From the NCBI GenBank assembly GCA_023313575.1, contig JAJTTP010000001.1:4712001-4776000 (forward strand): 64,000 nt of DNA, read 5' to 3'. Source of the DNA: Eutypella sp. D-1 (lineage: Eukaryota; Ascomycota; Sordariomycetes; Xylariales; Diatrypaceae). Position numbers and translations under genes: made by a program. The notes under the pieces are model-generated. The model worked only from the letters and a program-made list of their open reading frames with translations, was not told where the DNA came from and did no database searches. Positions 46,275-58,525 of this stretch are shown in pieces. Position 1 is the first letter of the stretch; each line of letters starts with the position of its first letter.

Positions 46275-47238
46275 AGGGGTTTGATGGAGACCGGGGACTT
46301 TGGACGAACTGTTGAACCCCTCTCTCAACACGATTGATGATGCGAACGGGCTTATTCACAAATACTTATTCAGCGATGCTTAATGTTTGGGACACAAGCA
46401 GTATTCTCTTATCTTTATGTTGCCCTCTGAAGCGGGTGTGCGACTAATACTGTTCAGGAGGTGGTTGGGCGGGGTGTTATGCTTACGTTGTTTGAGGCCG
46501 GCTGTTGAAACAGCACACAGTACTTACGTTTATTATCGTAACTACCCTAGCGGATTAATAATGAATATTTATGCTGGTATTCTATGTTGACCTAAATTTA
46601 TGGCTGCCTATGCTACGTGAAGTATGTCTTGCTAGATTTTAAGTATTGAGCTGTGTGTAAGTGTAGACTCTTGGCCGGTCACGGCTCCTGACTAGAGCTT
46701 CCTCATGCCTGAGAGATGGACAGTCATACCTATTTCCTCCCCCTCATTTAAACATTTCAAAATGAAGTCCAAGGCCCCATAACTGATCATACGGAAAAGC
46801 AAGGAAAAAAAGAGGAGAATGAAAAGGGAATATGCATATGCATCCCTACCTGCCTATGTAACCAAGACTTTGTTGTACTTCCTGCGAGTTTCCGTATGGA
46901 GGTACAGTGTCAAATACTATTTGGACTGTACTGTCTGCGGGTAACATACGCAAAGCATACAGTGTGGACTTTCAACTAACTTCTCCCCCGTTCAATCAAC
47001 TAACTTTCAACCGGAATTTACCTGGGCTGCCTGGGTAGGCTTGTAGGTGGATATTAAGTATAAACCAAACCTAACGACACTTTTATTTTGTTCGTTAAAA
47101 TCGTCGTCCATCCTATATATGCATGCTATGGCATACTGGATTTCTCTTCTTACCACCGATTTGCAAAAAGGGGAGGAATTTTTTATTTGTTTTTTACTTG
47201 AGAAGGAAAAATAGATTGCACCGACTTACCCGGGATAA
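46275..47238. other. Intergenic region upstream of MSH1
   Basis: About 960 nt containing no open frame longer than about 70 codons and no recognised element. It must hold the AMS1 3' UTR and the MSH1 promoter. Confidence 0.5.
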
Positions 47239-50200
47239 ATGAGGTCGGGGAGGAGCGCATCGTGTCGCCGGTGGGCGGCGGCGGCGCCGTGTCTCCCCAC
47301 CGGCGGCCAGGCCGGGAAAGGCATAGGGGCCGTGATGGTAAGCGCAAGATCCCATGTTGCCGGTCCCACCGGCATCGCCGCTGCCGCTTACCACGGACTA
47401 TCCGGGTCGGGGTCGGCGATGGCGATGAGCAGTCCGCGCCGGTGGCGTCAAGTGCCGGCCATCAGCCTCGGCGTCGTCCCGGCACGCGGGGCGAAGGTCA
47501 AATCTAAGATGCGGCTCGAGGATTTGCCACAAGGACCTGTCGAGCCGCCTCCTGCTGCGACGAGCAGCACCAAGGCTGCCACCCCTAAGCGCCGCAGGAA
47601 AGGCAGCAAGGGGAAGGAGGAAGCGGCGGAGGCGGAGGCGGAGGGAAAGGAGGAGTCAACAGAGCAGCAGCAACAGAAGGAGAAGGAGAAGGAAATCGAG
47701 GAGGAGGAGGAAGAGGAGCCGGCGTACCCGACGGTGGTGCTCCAGGCGCGCCGCAACATGCGCCGCTTCGACAACTGCGTGCTGCTGACGCGCGTCGGCG
47801 GCTTCTACGAACTCTACTTCGAGCACGCCGAGGAGTACGGTCCCCCGCTGAACCTCAAGGTCACGTCGAAGAAGACTAGTGCTGGACCCGTCGCTATGGT
47901 ATATTCTCTCCACCTTTTCCGTTCTGGTGATTATTTCTTCTTCGGTGGGAATAAAGAGCATAGAAATCTTCGTTTGTATTCACGTCCTCCTTTTTTCTGC
48001 TTGCTATCTCCTATCTGTTCGTGGTTTATGCTCCTAACACCTACCTACCATTTCTTAACCTGCTTTAAATTATCGGAACTACCATTTCATGGGATTTTAA
48101 ATCTGATCGACGGGCATTGTATGTAGGCCGGCTTCCCGTTCTTCCAGCTGGAGAGGTTTCTCAAGACCCTCGTCCTCGACATGAACTGCTACGTGGCCGT
48201 AGCCGAGGAATTTCCCAACGATCCCGGCGACAAGGTCAAGTCCGGGGGCTTGATGCATGACCGCCGGGTTACGCGCATCATTACGCCCGGCACGCTCATC
48301 GACGAGAACTTTATCGACCCTTATGCAAACAACTACGTAATGTCTATCTACCTGAACACTGCGGGGAAAGAGGATGAGGAGGCCACAGCCGCCGCCACTG
48401 CCATAGCTGAGGATCAGATACCTGAGGAGCTGGCGGACTCGGTCCCCGTCGACGCCCCCATAGGCCTGGCCTGGCTCGACATAACCACCGGCCAGTTCTA
48501 CACGCAGTCCACGACGCTGGCGTCGCTGCCGTCCATCCTCTCGCGCGTGGCGCCTAGAGAGATCGTAGTCGACGAGGCTCTAGAGTCGCGGAAGGATCAT
48601 AGCCTGTTCTCGGTGCTGGCCGAGGATAGGCAGCTCATCACGTTCGCGCCGCGGGGAGACCACCTGCCGCTGGCGGAGTGGGCGCCAATGCTCGAGTCGA
48701 AGATCACGGCCAAGGAGGCTAAGAGCTTCACGGCGGATGAGGAGGCAGCGGGCAGCCTACTACTCCAGTACGTACGCAACCGGCTGCTGGGGATGAGCAT
48801 GCGACTGCAGCCACCGCAGCGGCACGAGAACTTGGCGGTGATGGCGATCGACAAGAACAGCATGCGCGCGCTGGAGATCAAGCAGACGATCCGCGACGGT
48901 ACGTTCAAGGGCACCCTTCTGCACGCCGTGCGCCGCACCGTGACCAAGGGCGGCGCGCGTCTGCTGAGCGCCTGGCTCGCCGCCCCCTCCACCTCTCTCG
49001 ACGCCATCCGCGCCCGCCAGGACCTCGTTGCTGCCCTGCTCGCTCACCCCGACCTCCGCGACGAGATCGTCATGTTGCTCCGCAGGTGTCATGACTCCCA
49101 GCGCCTCGTGCAGAAGTTCGCCTTCGGCCGCGGCGATGCCGACGACATGATCGCCCTCGCCAACACTATCACCGCCACTCAAGACATCGCCGGCCTGCTC
49201 GAGGCTCACGGCCGCGACAAGGGTGCCGCGAACAGCGAAGAGGCGACACGCTTCGCGCCACTCCTTTCGCGCCTCTCCCTCGAAGACCCCGCCCGCCTCG
49301 CCCAGCGCATTAGGGCCTCCATCGACGAGGAAGGATTAAGCCTACAGCACCAGACCGAGGACAGCGAGGCGAGCGAGCTGGCGGTGCTAGCCGAGGACGT
49401 GGTGGCCAGAGAAGCAGCATCGTCGACCTCGTCCCCATCCTCCACTTCCCCGGGAGACCCGGCTTCCAGCAGCACGCTCCTGCCGCAGGCGATCACGGCG
49501 GCGGCGGCAGCGAGACGGAAGCGGGCGGCGTCGCACCCGACGTCGCTGCGGGAGCATTACTACGCGGATGACGACGCGGCGTTCACGATGAAGCCCGAGG
49601 CGAGCTCGGGCTTACGCGCGCTGCACACCCACCTGGCGACGCTGCTACGCGGCAAGGCCGACCTCACTGAATCCATGCGCCAGCGCTATGACGCGCCCAC
49701 CCTCACGCTCAAGTGGACGCCGAACCTCGGGCACATCTGCCATGTCCGTGGCAAAGACGCGCAGAACATCCTGGCCGCGGCGGCGCGGGCGAAGGAGCTG
49801 CAGCAGCTACAGCACCACGACGATGACGCTGACGATGACGATGACGATGGAAGCGGCTTCGTCAACAACGACGACAACCTCAAGTCCGTAAGCGCGTCAC
49901 GGTCGACGCGGGCGCTGCACGCGCCAGCGTGGACGGCGCTGGGGCAGCAGATCCACACGACGCGGTTCGAGATCGCGGCGGAGGAGCGGCGGTTGTTCGC
50001 GGACCTGCGGGCGCGCGTGGTGCGCTGTCTGGTGAAGCTGCGACGCAACGCCGCGGCGCTCGACGAGCTCGACGTGCTAGCGTCGTTCGCGCGCCTGGCG
50101 GCCGAGGGCGACGGCAGCGGCGGCGGCGGCTGGGTCCGCCCCCTCCTCGACGACTCCGCCGCCCACGTCGTCGTCGGCGGCCGCCACCCCACCGTCGAGG

Positions 50201-51024
50201 CCAGCCTGCGCGAGCAGGGGCGCTCCTTCACCAAGAACGACTGCCTCGTCGGATCCGGTTCGTCCGGTAGCGGTGAAGAGGGGGCGACGGCGACGGCGAC
50301 GGGATCGGGGAAGATCTGGCTCATCACCGGCCCGAACATGGCGGGCAAAAGCACGTACCTGCGGCAGAACGCGCTGATCACGATCCTGGCGCAGGCGGGA
50401 TCGTGGGTGCCGGCGGACCACGCGGCGATCGGGGTGGTGGACGCGATCTGGTCGCGGGTGGGGGCGGCGGCGGACAGCCTGCACCGGGACGAGAGCACGT
50501 TCATGGTGGAGATGCTGGAGACGGCGGCGATCCTGCGGGGCGCGACGCGGCGGTCGCTGGTGGTGATGGACGAGGTAGGGCGAGGCACGACGCCGCGGGA
50601 CGGCGCGGCCGTCGCGTTCGCCGCCCTCCACCACCTCGTCCACGCCAATCGCTGCCGCGCCCTCTTCGCCACCCACTTCCACGCCCTCGCCGACTGGGCC
50701 CGCGACCGCGCCATGCTCGTCGACCAGCGCCGCGGCGGCCAGGTCGAGACCTGGTGCACCGACGTCCGCGAGGACCCCGACGGCCGCGGCGGCTTCGCCT
50801 ACGTCCATCGCCTGCGCAGGGGCGTCAACCGGCAAAGTCACGCCCTTAAGGTCGCGCGCCTCGCCGGCCTGCCTGAGGCCGCTATCGCTGTCGCGGAGGA
50901 GGTGCTCGGCGAGGGGGAAAGGGAGGGGGTCAATGAGGACACTAGTGCCGCAGTGCCCGACGTACACGGAAGGGAGGAAGATACACAGACACGGAGAAAA
51001 GCAGCGGCAGGCTCAGATGGTTAA
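47239..51024 (+). CDS. MSH1: Mitochondrial DNA mismatch-repair protein Msh1 (MutS homologue)
   Basis: Binds mismatches and helps maintain mitochondrial DNA. Two exons, 47239-47898 and 48127-51024 (intron 228 nt), 1185 aa. The N terminus is Arg/Ala/Gly-rich with no acids for about 80 residues, fitting a mitochondrial presequence. The exact start is uncertain because in-frame Met codons follow. A Lys/Glu/Gln-rich linker (about 115-155) precedes the mismatch domain with the Phe-x-Glu motif in VGGFYELYFEHAEEYG. Exon 2 begins AGFPFFQLERFLKTLV. The lever/clamp region contains a long Ser/Ala-rich insertion (about 640-670) and an Asp run. The ATPase follows: Walker A TGPNMAGKSTYLRQ at about 950-962, then DESTFMVEMLETAAIL, Walker B VVMDEVGRGTTPRDG and FATHFHAL. 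Strong GC bias causes long antisense frames. Other MSH paralogues are unlikely given the N terminus. Confidence 0.9.
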
Positions 51025-51656
51025 TAATATTAGGGTGTTGTTGTTGTTGTTGTTGTTGTCTGTTACGAGACTACGAGAATCTGCGATTTATGATTCGACT
51101 ACGGATATACCCCTCTTTGCTGATAATAGGCTGGGCGGACAGGATATGCTTGTCGCGAACACTCGATGTTAAGGATACTACGATGTTTTGTACTACTAGT
51201 TGCATGAGAATCGCTTTTCACTATTGCACTTTTCAAGGGTTAGCACTAAGTTCCGGACCGCGGTTTCGGACTTGAGAGAGGGGGAAAAAAGGGTATGATG
51301 GAATGTGTCCTCATAGGGTGGTGATGATTGTGTCATCAAGAATGATCAGGGTTAAAAAGCTCTGTGTTTTTTTCTAATCATCGAACACGGATTCGCGGTG
51401 TTTTGGTAAGGAAAATAGGGGATGCTAACCTTTTTCATTGGCCATACCACATGCCGCTCGTTAGCCTATGGTCACCATATCACTTTCGTTATGTATAGTT
51501 CGGATCGATGGCTCGTATTTATAGGTGCAATGTGCCTCTACTTGAGCATTCAAGGACCTATATACGTCGTTCCAGTGTCGTACGTCAAGATCTCGTAACC
51601 CTATCCGAAGCCCACATTGATACCCATACCGCAACACCGTGATCATGCTAGAATGT
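51025..51656. other. Convergent intergenic region
   Basis: About 630 nt between the stops of MSH1 (plus) and P0 (minus), with a TTG triplet run at 51041-51058. An open frame reading into it from P0 is intron read-through, not coding. Confidence 0.6.
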
Positions 51657-52770
51657 TTAGTCACTATAGAATTGGTTAGTGTATCCGCAAAACGTGCCTG
51701 GGGAGTAGGGGTTACGAACAAGAGACCACCGAAACCCTCATCTCCGGACTCCTCCTCAGACTCCTCCTTGGCAGCCTCCTTGGGCGCCTCAGCAGCAGTC
51801 GTAGCAGCGGCAGCGGCCGGCGCAGCAGAAGCGTACGCGTCAGGGTTGGCAATGCGATCCTTGAGCTGCTCAATCGCCTCCCAGCTGTAGTCGGTCTCAA
51901 TGGCGACGGACAGGACCTTCTTGTAGCCGTTGAAGAAGGAGTGGACAACCGAGGGAAGGGTAGGGAAGTTCACAGCCAGAGAGATAGAGGCAATGGTGGC
52001 GATGGCGCCGGAGAAGGTCTTAAGAAGCTGCTCCTCACCAATGTCGAGAACCTCAGGGGGGAAAGTGTTGCCCTGGTCGTAAACCTGGGCAACACCCAGA
52101 CCGTAGGTGAAGGGAGAAATGTTCAACATGTTGAGCAGAGTGGCCTCGGAAGGACCAACCCTGAGACCAGCCTCAACGAGCTTCAGATCGGAGGTGATTT
52201 CAATGGTACCACGAGCAATCTTGGTGGGGACACCGAGGGCCTGGAAGAAAGAAGTCTTACCAGGCTCCATACCGGTGTTGCCGGCGGGAATCCAGACATC
52301 ACCGGGGGCGATGGCACCGGCACGGGCGGGAGCGGCGACCTTGTTGGAAAGGATCTTGTCACGGATGTCCTTCAAGTCGCCGTTGGTGAAGACGAAACCG
52401 ATGTTGCCCTTGATATGGGGCAGGAGTCGCTCGTAATCGGGGTTCTCGCTGATGAAACCTCTCAGGGCACGGCGAACCATAGTGTTCTTGCCCATGAGGA
52501 CGACGGCCTCTCCGCGGAGAGACTGTCGGATCTCGTGCATCTGCTGAGAGCTGACATTGTCGACGGTGACGATGAAGACGGACTGGTACTCCTCGAGCAA
52601 GCTCTTAAGCTTCTCGAAGTACGCAGCTTTAATAGGAGACAATATGTTAGTTTTTTTCCTTTTTCCTTATTTCTTTACGATCTTTTTATTTTATTTGAGA
52701 GGTGCAAAGTATATGTCACGATGCATTGTAAAAAGAATGACTTACCCTTGTCGGATTTCAGGCCTCCCAT
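51657..52770 (-). CDS. RPP0: 60S acidic ribosomal protein P0 (uL10)
   Basis: Core of the ribosomal stalk that recruits translation GTPases; it binds 25S rRNA and the P1/P2 dimers. Three exons: 52770-52746 (MGGLKSDK plus one base), 52626-51720 and 51663-51657, total 312 aa, the normal size. Introns are 119 nt and 56 nt (51719-51664, donor GTTCGT, CACTAAC branch, CTATAG acceptor). The first junction restores [36 protein letters not shown]. The last one restores the universally conserved stalk tail, [10 protein letters not shown]. Blocks seen include [20 protein letters not shown] and [26 protein letters not shown], then an Ala-rich hinge and the acidic [15 protein letters not shown] tail. Without the last splice the frame would add 77 unrelated residues. 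Confidence 0.93.
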
Positions 52771-55568
52771 TTCTTCTTTTATATGAAGTTAGGATGTTTA
52801 AAGGCACTGAATGGAATTATTCTGGAGTGTTGGGTGTTGAGGTCGTCGACCGTTTTTGTTGCTGATGTGTATGGAGGAGGCAGAAGATGAAATAGAACCG
52901 ACGCTTCTCCAGTCTCCAGGACTTCTTCTGGTGGTGAACTTTTTTCGACTAATTTTCCCCAGTTTACAGTTTAGGTGCGTAAGGTTGTGTGTAGGCTAAA
53001 GTGGGACTATGGTAGTAGGGCTTTTTATCGCGTGGCTTTGTGTGGCTGGATCTAGAGATAAGATACTGATAAGAACTTCATCTTTCCAAAGGCACCCTTT
53101 AATGCAATTACTTGATAATTGCATAGATAAGAGCTACAGCTATCTGTTTCACCGCTGCACGCCCGATTCAGATACAATGTATCCTAACATTGTAGAAGAG
53201 CTACAAGAGGCACACATCATGCTGGCCATCCACGCTTCAGCGGCGCTGATAGCTCAAGACAACGATCCTTGAAAGATATAGCAAGAGGCCTTTGCTCTCT
53301 CTCTATGTAGTTAGAAGTTGGGTACGGAAGCAAGGAGGGAGTAGGGATGCTGGGAGGTGCTGGGAATCTCGTATGTCTCTAGAGTAGGCATTCTCGACCT
53401 TTTTACGTTGTAGCCAAGTAGCTGTCACCCTGCCAGCAGGTCCCATAGGTTGCCAGGGGATCCCGCAGCTCTAGCTGGCTTAACTGCTACTAGGGACTCT
53501 TGGGACTCAGGGGTATCCATGGATGGGCAGTTGTACCTGGCAACATGATCTATACATATAGGCTTCCGAGGTTGTTCTGACGTCTATAGGTATGTGGGTA
53601 TAATACCGAACTTCCAGAAGGCTAAATATAACTGACCGAAAGTTGAGAATCTGAAGAGAACCCGTACATATGTTCTAGCGTTCTGGCTCGGAGATTCAGA
53701 CAAGAGCTCTAAATGCTTAGGTATCACCCTATCATGGATGGTGTCCGTCTCGTACTATTTATGTATTGATATTTTATTATTTACCGCCCTTCCAGGAAAC
53801 ACGGAGGCTGATGCTTAGAGCTTTAGAACCCTGCCTCTCCCATTGGAGAGTAACGCATGCCCTAACGACCAATGATAACTCGAGTCGTCCAAAAAGACCC
53901 CATCGCGGTAACATTACGAGACATTCCTTTTCCTATTTGCTGGCGCCCCTAATGCATGCGACATGCGGCCTTCGAACTTCATCATGCTATAAGTATGTAG
54001 TAGAGACGAGATGGGGCCCCATCCCATGCCTGTTGTACTGCCAACTGCCTGCTAGCAAGTGGACTAATGCCCGGACAGCCGGGATAGGTCTTACCGTTTC
54101 CCCTTGATGTACTGCTTGATGTAGGATCAGATCGGACATGCCCTACAAAGGACCTATCAGAAGTATTCGGGTATCCATCATTTGCTCCTCCGTACGTATG
54201 CACACGTAGTTCATGGCAGGTATGCGCCAGATGCGGTGCTAGTCAGTCTTGTACCTACTCAAGCGCCAAACCGTCAAGCCCGCACGATGGGCTTGCGTTC
54301 CTGCAGCGTACGATTCCAGCCCAGGAAGGAGTTCTTGTAAGCTAGATCCCTAGATGCTGCATGATGATGCATGCCTCGATACTTGATGCATAACTTGCAG
54401 CTCGTTCTCTCACTTATTAACCAACAGGGCAGTCTGTTTACTTCGGGTTGCTTTTGTTGTTATTACCCTCAGAATGGCTGGGAGAGGGGTTGGTTTAGAT
54501 ATATAAGTAGATATGTTGCCTATGGCGATCATATAAGTGGTGCTTTGACCGCCTCGATGTCCTCAAACCTGGCTGACGACATAAGCGGATGCCACGACAA
54601 AAAGAAAAGACAACAAACTAATAGACATATTATGAGGGGAACCTTTCATCTAAGGACTGCCTGGACTTTCTTTTCAATCTTGCAACCAACTACATGGTAG
54701 GAAATATTTGTTGTTGTTGTTGACCAGCAATACGATCTTTACCCAAGAAACAGACAGACAGAAAGACAGATTAGACAAGGTGTATCACCTCCCATGATAC
54801 AATCATCACCCTTCTTTTGCAAGGCTTCATCACGAATTCCTCTCCAGATTTTCTTCTCTTTATTAAAAGTTCATCATTGCCAACCTAGTCACCTTTTCTG
54901 GTGCAATTGAGGATCCAGGCTTTGAGCACGGAACCTCAGACCCCTACATAGCTAGTCCTCCTACCAAAGCTCCCCCCCCCAGCTTTACAGCCGCAAAGCC
55001 GCAAGACGAGCCTCCCGGACAGGTGCATCAGCCGCTGAAGTCCAAGCTAATTGCTCATTTTCTCAATCCTGGAGGGGGAAAAAAAATTAGCAGGTTCTTA
55101 TCTTAACCTTGACTTTACCAACTAGAACCATTCAATTCATTCCTTCACAAAACACAACCCAACTGGCCTTGGTTGGAGCAGGAATTTGTCAACCTGTCAA
55201 GCTTCATCACTTGTTCCATCTTCACACAACTACCTAGGCTTGCTAGGTAAAAGGCCCCTCTCACTCTCTCATCAGACATCAGACCTGTCAAAGCACTCTG
55301 AGCTTCTAACGACCCCATAAATCCCAACCTTGAAGGTGCACGGATCACCTCCATACTCATATAGTGGGCTGTTTAGCGTCGTCTTGCAGTTCTATCCTGG
55401 CAAGCCCTGGCAGTCTATCCTTGCAATACCTCTACGCTATTGGACAGGAACACACCCGAACAGGAAAAACGACTTGGCCAATAGAAATTGCTAGCGGTCC
55501 TTCAGAAATACGCTAACGGAAAGTATTCGGGGAAAGTACCGGTACTACTACGAAGTATCCTGTTCACT
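52771..55568. other. Long intergenic region (2.8 kb)
   Basis: Lies between P0 (minus) and the CLIP-like gene (plus). No gene is supported: the longest frames are about 110 codons, without recognisable content. Present are a TTG repeat near 54706-54721 and poly-C near 54972. A C/A-rich leader of about 150 nt runs up to the CLIP start. The middle (53300-54400) could be old mobile-element debris but has no diagnostic repeats or coding relics visible by eye. Confidence 0.45.
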
Positions 55569-58525
55569 ATGGCTGCTATGGCTTCGATGGCTGGTAGCAG
55601 TGGTAGTATGGCTATGGCCAGTGTGGCAGGCGGTAGTAGTAGTGTGGCAGGTAGCCTGACAGGCCTGTCTACATCGCAACGTCCACGTCCACGGCAGTAT
55701 TCTGGGCAGTATTCTCAGTACGCTCAGTACACTCAGTACACCCAGTACTCCCATTATACGTATCAACAAGAACAACAACAACCACCACCACTACCACATC
55801 ACTACCACCACCACCTTCAACTTCAACATCATCAACAACTTCCACCATTACCACCATCGCAATCACACTTTCAACCTCAACCACCTCAACAACAACAGAG
55901 ACCCGGCTTATCTCGCTCGAGAAAATTTGGAATCGCAACTGCTTCTACTCCCAATTTGAATAGCCTTTATTCATCACATTCTGCTGCTGCTGCTGCTTCT
56001 TCTCATTTTACCCCCGGTGGAGGTACTCTCGGTCGCAAAGCTTCATTTGCAGCTCTGACTCCCCGAACCCTTGCCTCCATTCCGGATGACAGTGAAAGCT
56101 ACGCTATCTCCAGTGTACTGAGTCGAGACGACTCCTTTAACAGGATGCCTCCTCCACTTACGCCCGGCAAAGGCCCGGGCAGCGAGGTCAACTTGGGCGA
56201 GACCGTAGATGTCCCCGGTAACATGGTCGGCACCGTGCGTTTCGTTGGTTCCGTCGCCGGAAAGAAAGGCACATTTGCCGGTGTTGAGTTGCATCCTGAG
56301 TTTGCTACTCGTGGAAAAAACAATGGCGATGTTGACGGGTAAGTTGATATTCCAACCTTTTATTTATTTATTATTCATGGATATATTCTCCATCTGTTCT
56401 AGTTGCAGCTCTTTTAGCTAACCATACTCTTTTTTTTTCTCTCTCTTTCTTTCATTATAGGATCTCCTACTTTACGACCTCTATTCCGGGTAGCGGCATA
56501 TTCGTACCCGTCACCAAACTCTTCAGACGCGACGCGCCCCCAACTCCCGCTTCGGGATCTTATTCACTCACACCATCCGGAGGTTCGGTATCTGGTCTTC
56601 GCATCGCTAGTCAAAATGCTATGAACCATACGCCACCTACTCCGTCGCTGCCCAAGTTCAGCCAATCTGTCGGACCGGGTAGAACGTCCAGTCCTCAAGG
56701 AAAGCCACCGAGAGCCTCGCTGCCTCGATCCGAATCCCCTGTTCGCAAGCTACAATTGACACCAGCACCGAGAACATCCATAGCCCCCCCTCCTCAAAGG
56801 TCGACCCCTACTCCTCGCTTTGGCAATCCTGCTATTCCTAAACCAGGTTCAAGCGTACGGGGCACTACCGGTGACCCGAACAAGGCGCCTTCCAGACTGG
56901 AGGCCAGAAAGCCAGCTGTTGGTCCGCGAAGCGTATCTGCGCTGGGACAGATGTCCAACTACGATGAGGAGGAAACAACCCCGGTCGTCTCACGCACAAA
57001 GACTAATGGGAGCATTGGCTCGATGTCCTCGATGTCGTCTTTTAGACGCCCTGCATCCCGTGCCGCGCATGCGAATGACGAGGAAGTCGATCGACTCAAG
57101 ACTCAGCTGGAGGATAGAGACCGTCAGTTGAAGGACCAGGCTTCGGCACTGGCCGAGATGGAAAGCAGTCTAACGGAACTCACGGAGCTTATGGAGCATA
57201 CGGATTCCGTGGGAGTACCGCGGCCTAGCAGCATAGATGGAAAAGATACGTCGCAGCTTCGAGCTCTCCTTAGAGAGAAGAACGAGAAGATTGCGATGCT
57301 CACCGCAGAATTCGACGCTCACCGGGCTGACTTCCGCAGCACCATCGATACCCTAGAACTGGCCAGCACGGAGACGCAGCGCGTGTACGAGGCAAAGATT
57401 CGAGAGCTAGAACAGGACATGCAAGAAGCCCAAGATCGCACGGTAGATGTCGAGAGCGTGGCCCGTCAGCTTAAGCAGCTGGAGGAGCTTGTTCAAGAAC
57501 TAGAGGAGGGTCTCGAAGATGCTAGGCGTGGTGAGGCCGAAGCTCGGGGTGAAGTTGAATTCCTCCGCGGTGAGGTCGAGAGGACTCGTGCCGAGTTACG
57601 AAAGGAGCGAGAGAAAGCCTCCGCCGCGATGAATGGCGCCGATAATTCTGAAGATAGATCGACAATGTCCAAGGAGCTGGAACAAAAAGAGGACGAGATT
57701 AGAGGTCTCAAGGCTATCATCCACTCCCTCAGTCGAGACTCTATCCCGGGTGCAGACTCCCCAGAGAAGACGCCGACCCAGCCACAGCGCACCGCCTCCC
57801 TTGGCAAGTCGCGACCTAGCTCGATTGACACTCGCGTTGCACGGGAGAAGCTCGAGCGTGAGGTCTTCGAGCTGCGCAATGCTCTCGAGACGAAGAACGC
57901 CCGTGAGGAGGAACTCGAGCGAGAGATCGAAACTCTCAGGCGACGCAGCGTGCCGAACCATCGCACCAGTGCTATGACCATAGGCAGCACCGGCCGATCA
58001 TCCTATCGCGACTCCAAGGGCACCGTCGTCCCAGCCCGAGAGCCCCACTCGCCTGACGCAAACCACCACAAGCGTGCGCCCACCCTTGAGTCTATGCCCG
58101 AGATCGATAACTACTCCTCCGTCACCGACTCTAGCACTCTATGGTGCGAGATCTGCGAGACTAACGGTCATGATATTCTGACCTGCACTAACATGTTCGG
58201 CTCGCAAGAGCAATCCAAGAACTCCGCTGCTCATGATCAATCCCCCGACAAGGCAGGAAACGATGGCGCCCAGGATAGCACGAAGCACCTGCCGAACCCG
58301 AACTCGGCCCCGACCGAGGACACCGCAATCCAGCCCTTGACGACCTTCAAGTCCAAGGACGCCACATCTCCGCCTCCTGCCGAGGTCACTATCCTACCGA
58401 ACCCTCACGACACTGGACCCTTGGCCGGAAAGGAGAGTCGGGTCATTGATCTCAACAAATGGTGTGCGCTGTGCGAGCGCGACGGTCATGACAGCATCGA
58501 TTGTCCTCTCGAAGACGCATTCTAG
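55569..58525 (+). CDS. CAP-Gly and coiled-coil microtubule-binding protein (CLIP-170/Tip1/Bik1-like)
   Basis: Two exons, 55569-56338 and 56461-58525 (intron 122 nt, splitting VDG|ISYF in phase), 944 aa. The N-terminal 200 residues are low complexity: Ser/Ala/Gly-Met repeats, a Tyr/Gln/Ser repeat (QYSQYAQYTQYTQY) and His/Gln/Pro runs. At about 210-280 is a CAP-Gly domain (GTVRFVGSVAGKKGTFAGVEL...GKNNGDVDG) that in relatives binds tubulin and EB1 C-terminal EEY/F. Ser/Pro-rich basic sequence follows, then a long coiled coil at about 463-750. Two zinc knuckles end the protein: WCEICETNGHDILTC near 817 and WCALCERDGHDSIDC near 924. CAP-Gly plus coiled coil plus terminal knuckles is the CLIP-170 plan for plus-end tracking. 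The first ATG after a leader is used; the frame extends upstream only without an ATG. Confidence 0.87.

Noticed and set aside
49686..50967. Long antisense frames opposite MSH1 (about 300-357 codons)
   Set aside because: Arg/Ser/Ala-rich shadows caused by the GC bias of MSH1; no domain visible.
51461..51656. C-terminal extension of P0
   Set aside because: Reads through a 56-nt intron with branch site and acceptor; splicing yields the invariant LFD end.
52627..52642. Start of P0 at an ATG at 52642
   Set aside because: It lies within the first intron; the conserved N terminus [12 protein letters not shown] is restored by splicing from 52770.
53300..54400. Degraded transposon
   Set aside because: No terminal repeats, transposase-like fragments or duplicated segments are visible; suspicion alone is not enough.
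55488..55568. Upstream start of the CAP-Gly protein
   Set aside because: The frame opens with TTG; the first ATG is at 55569.
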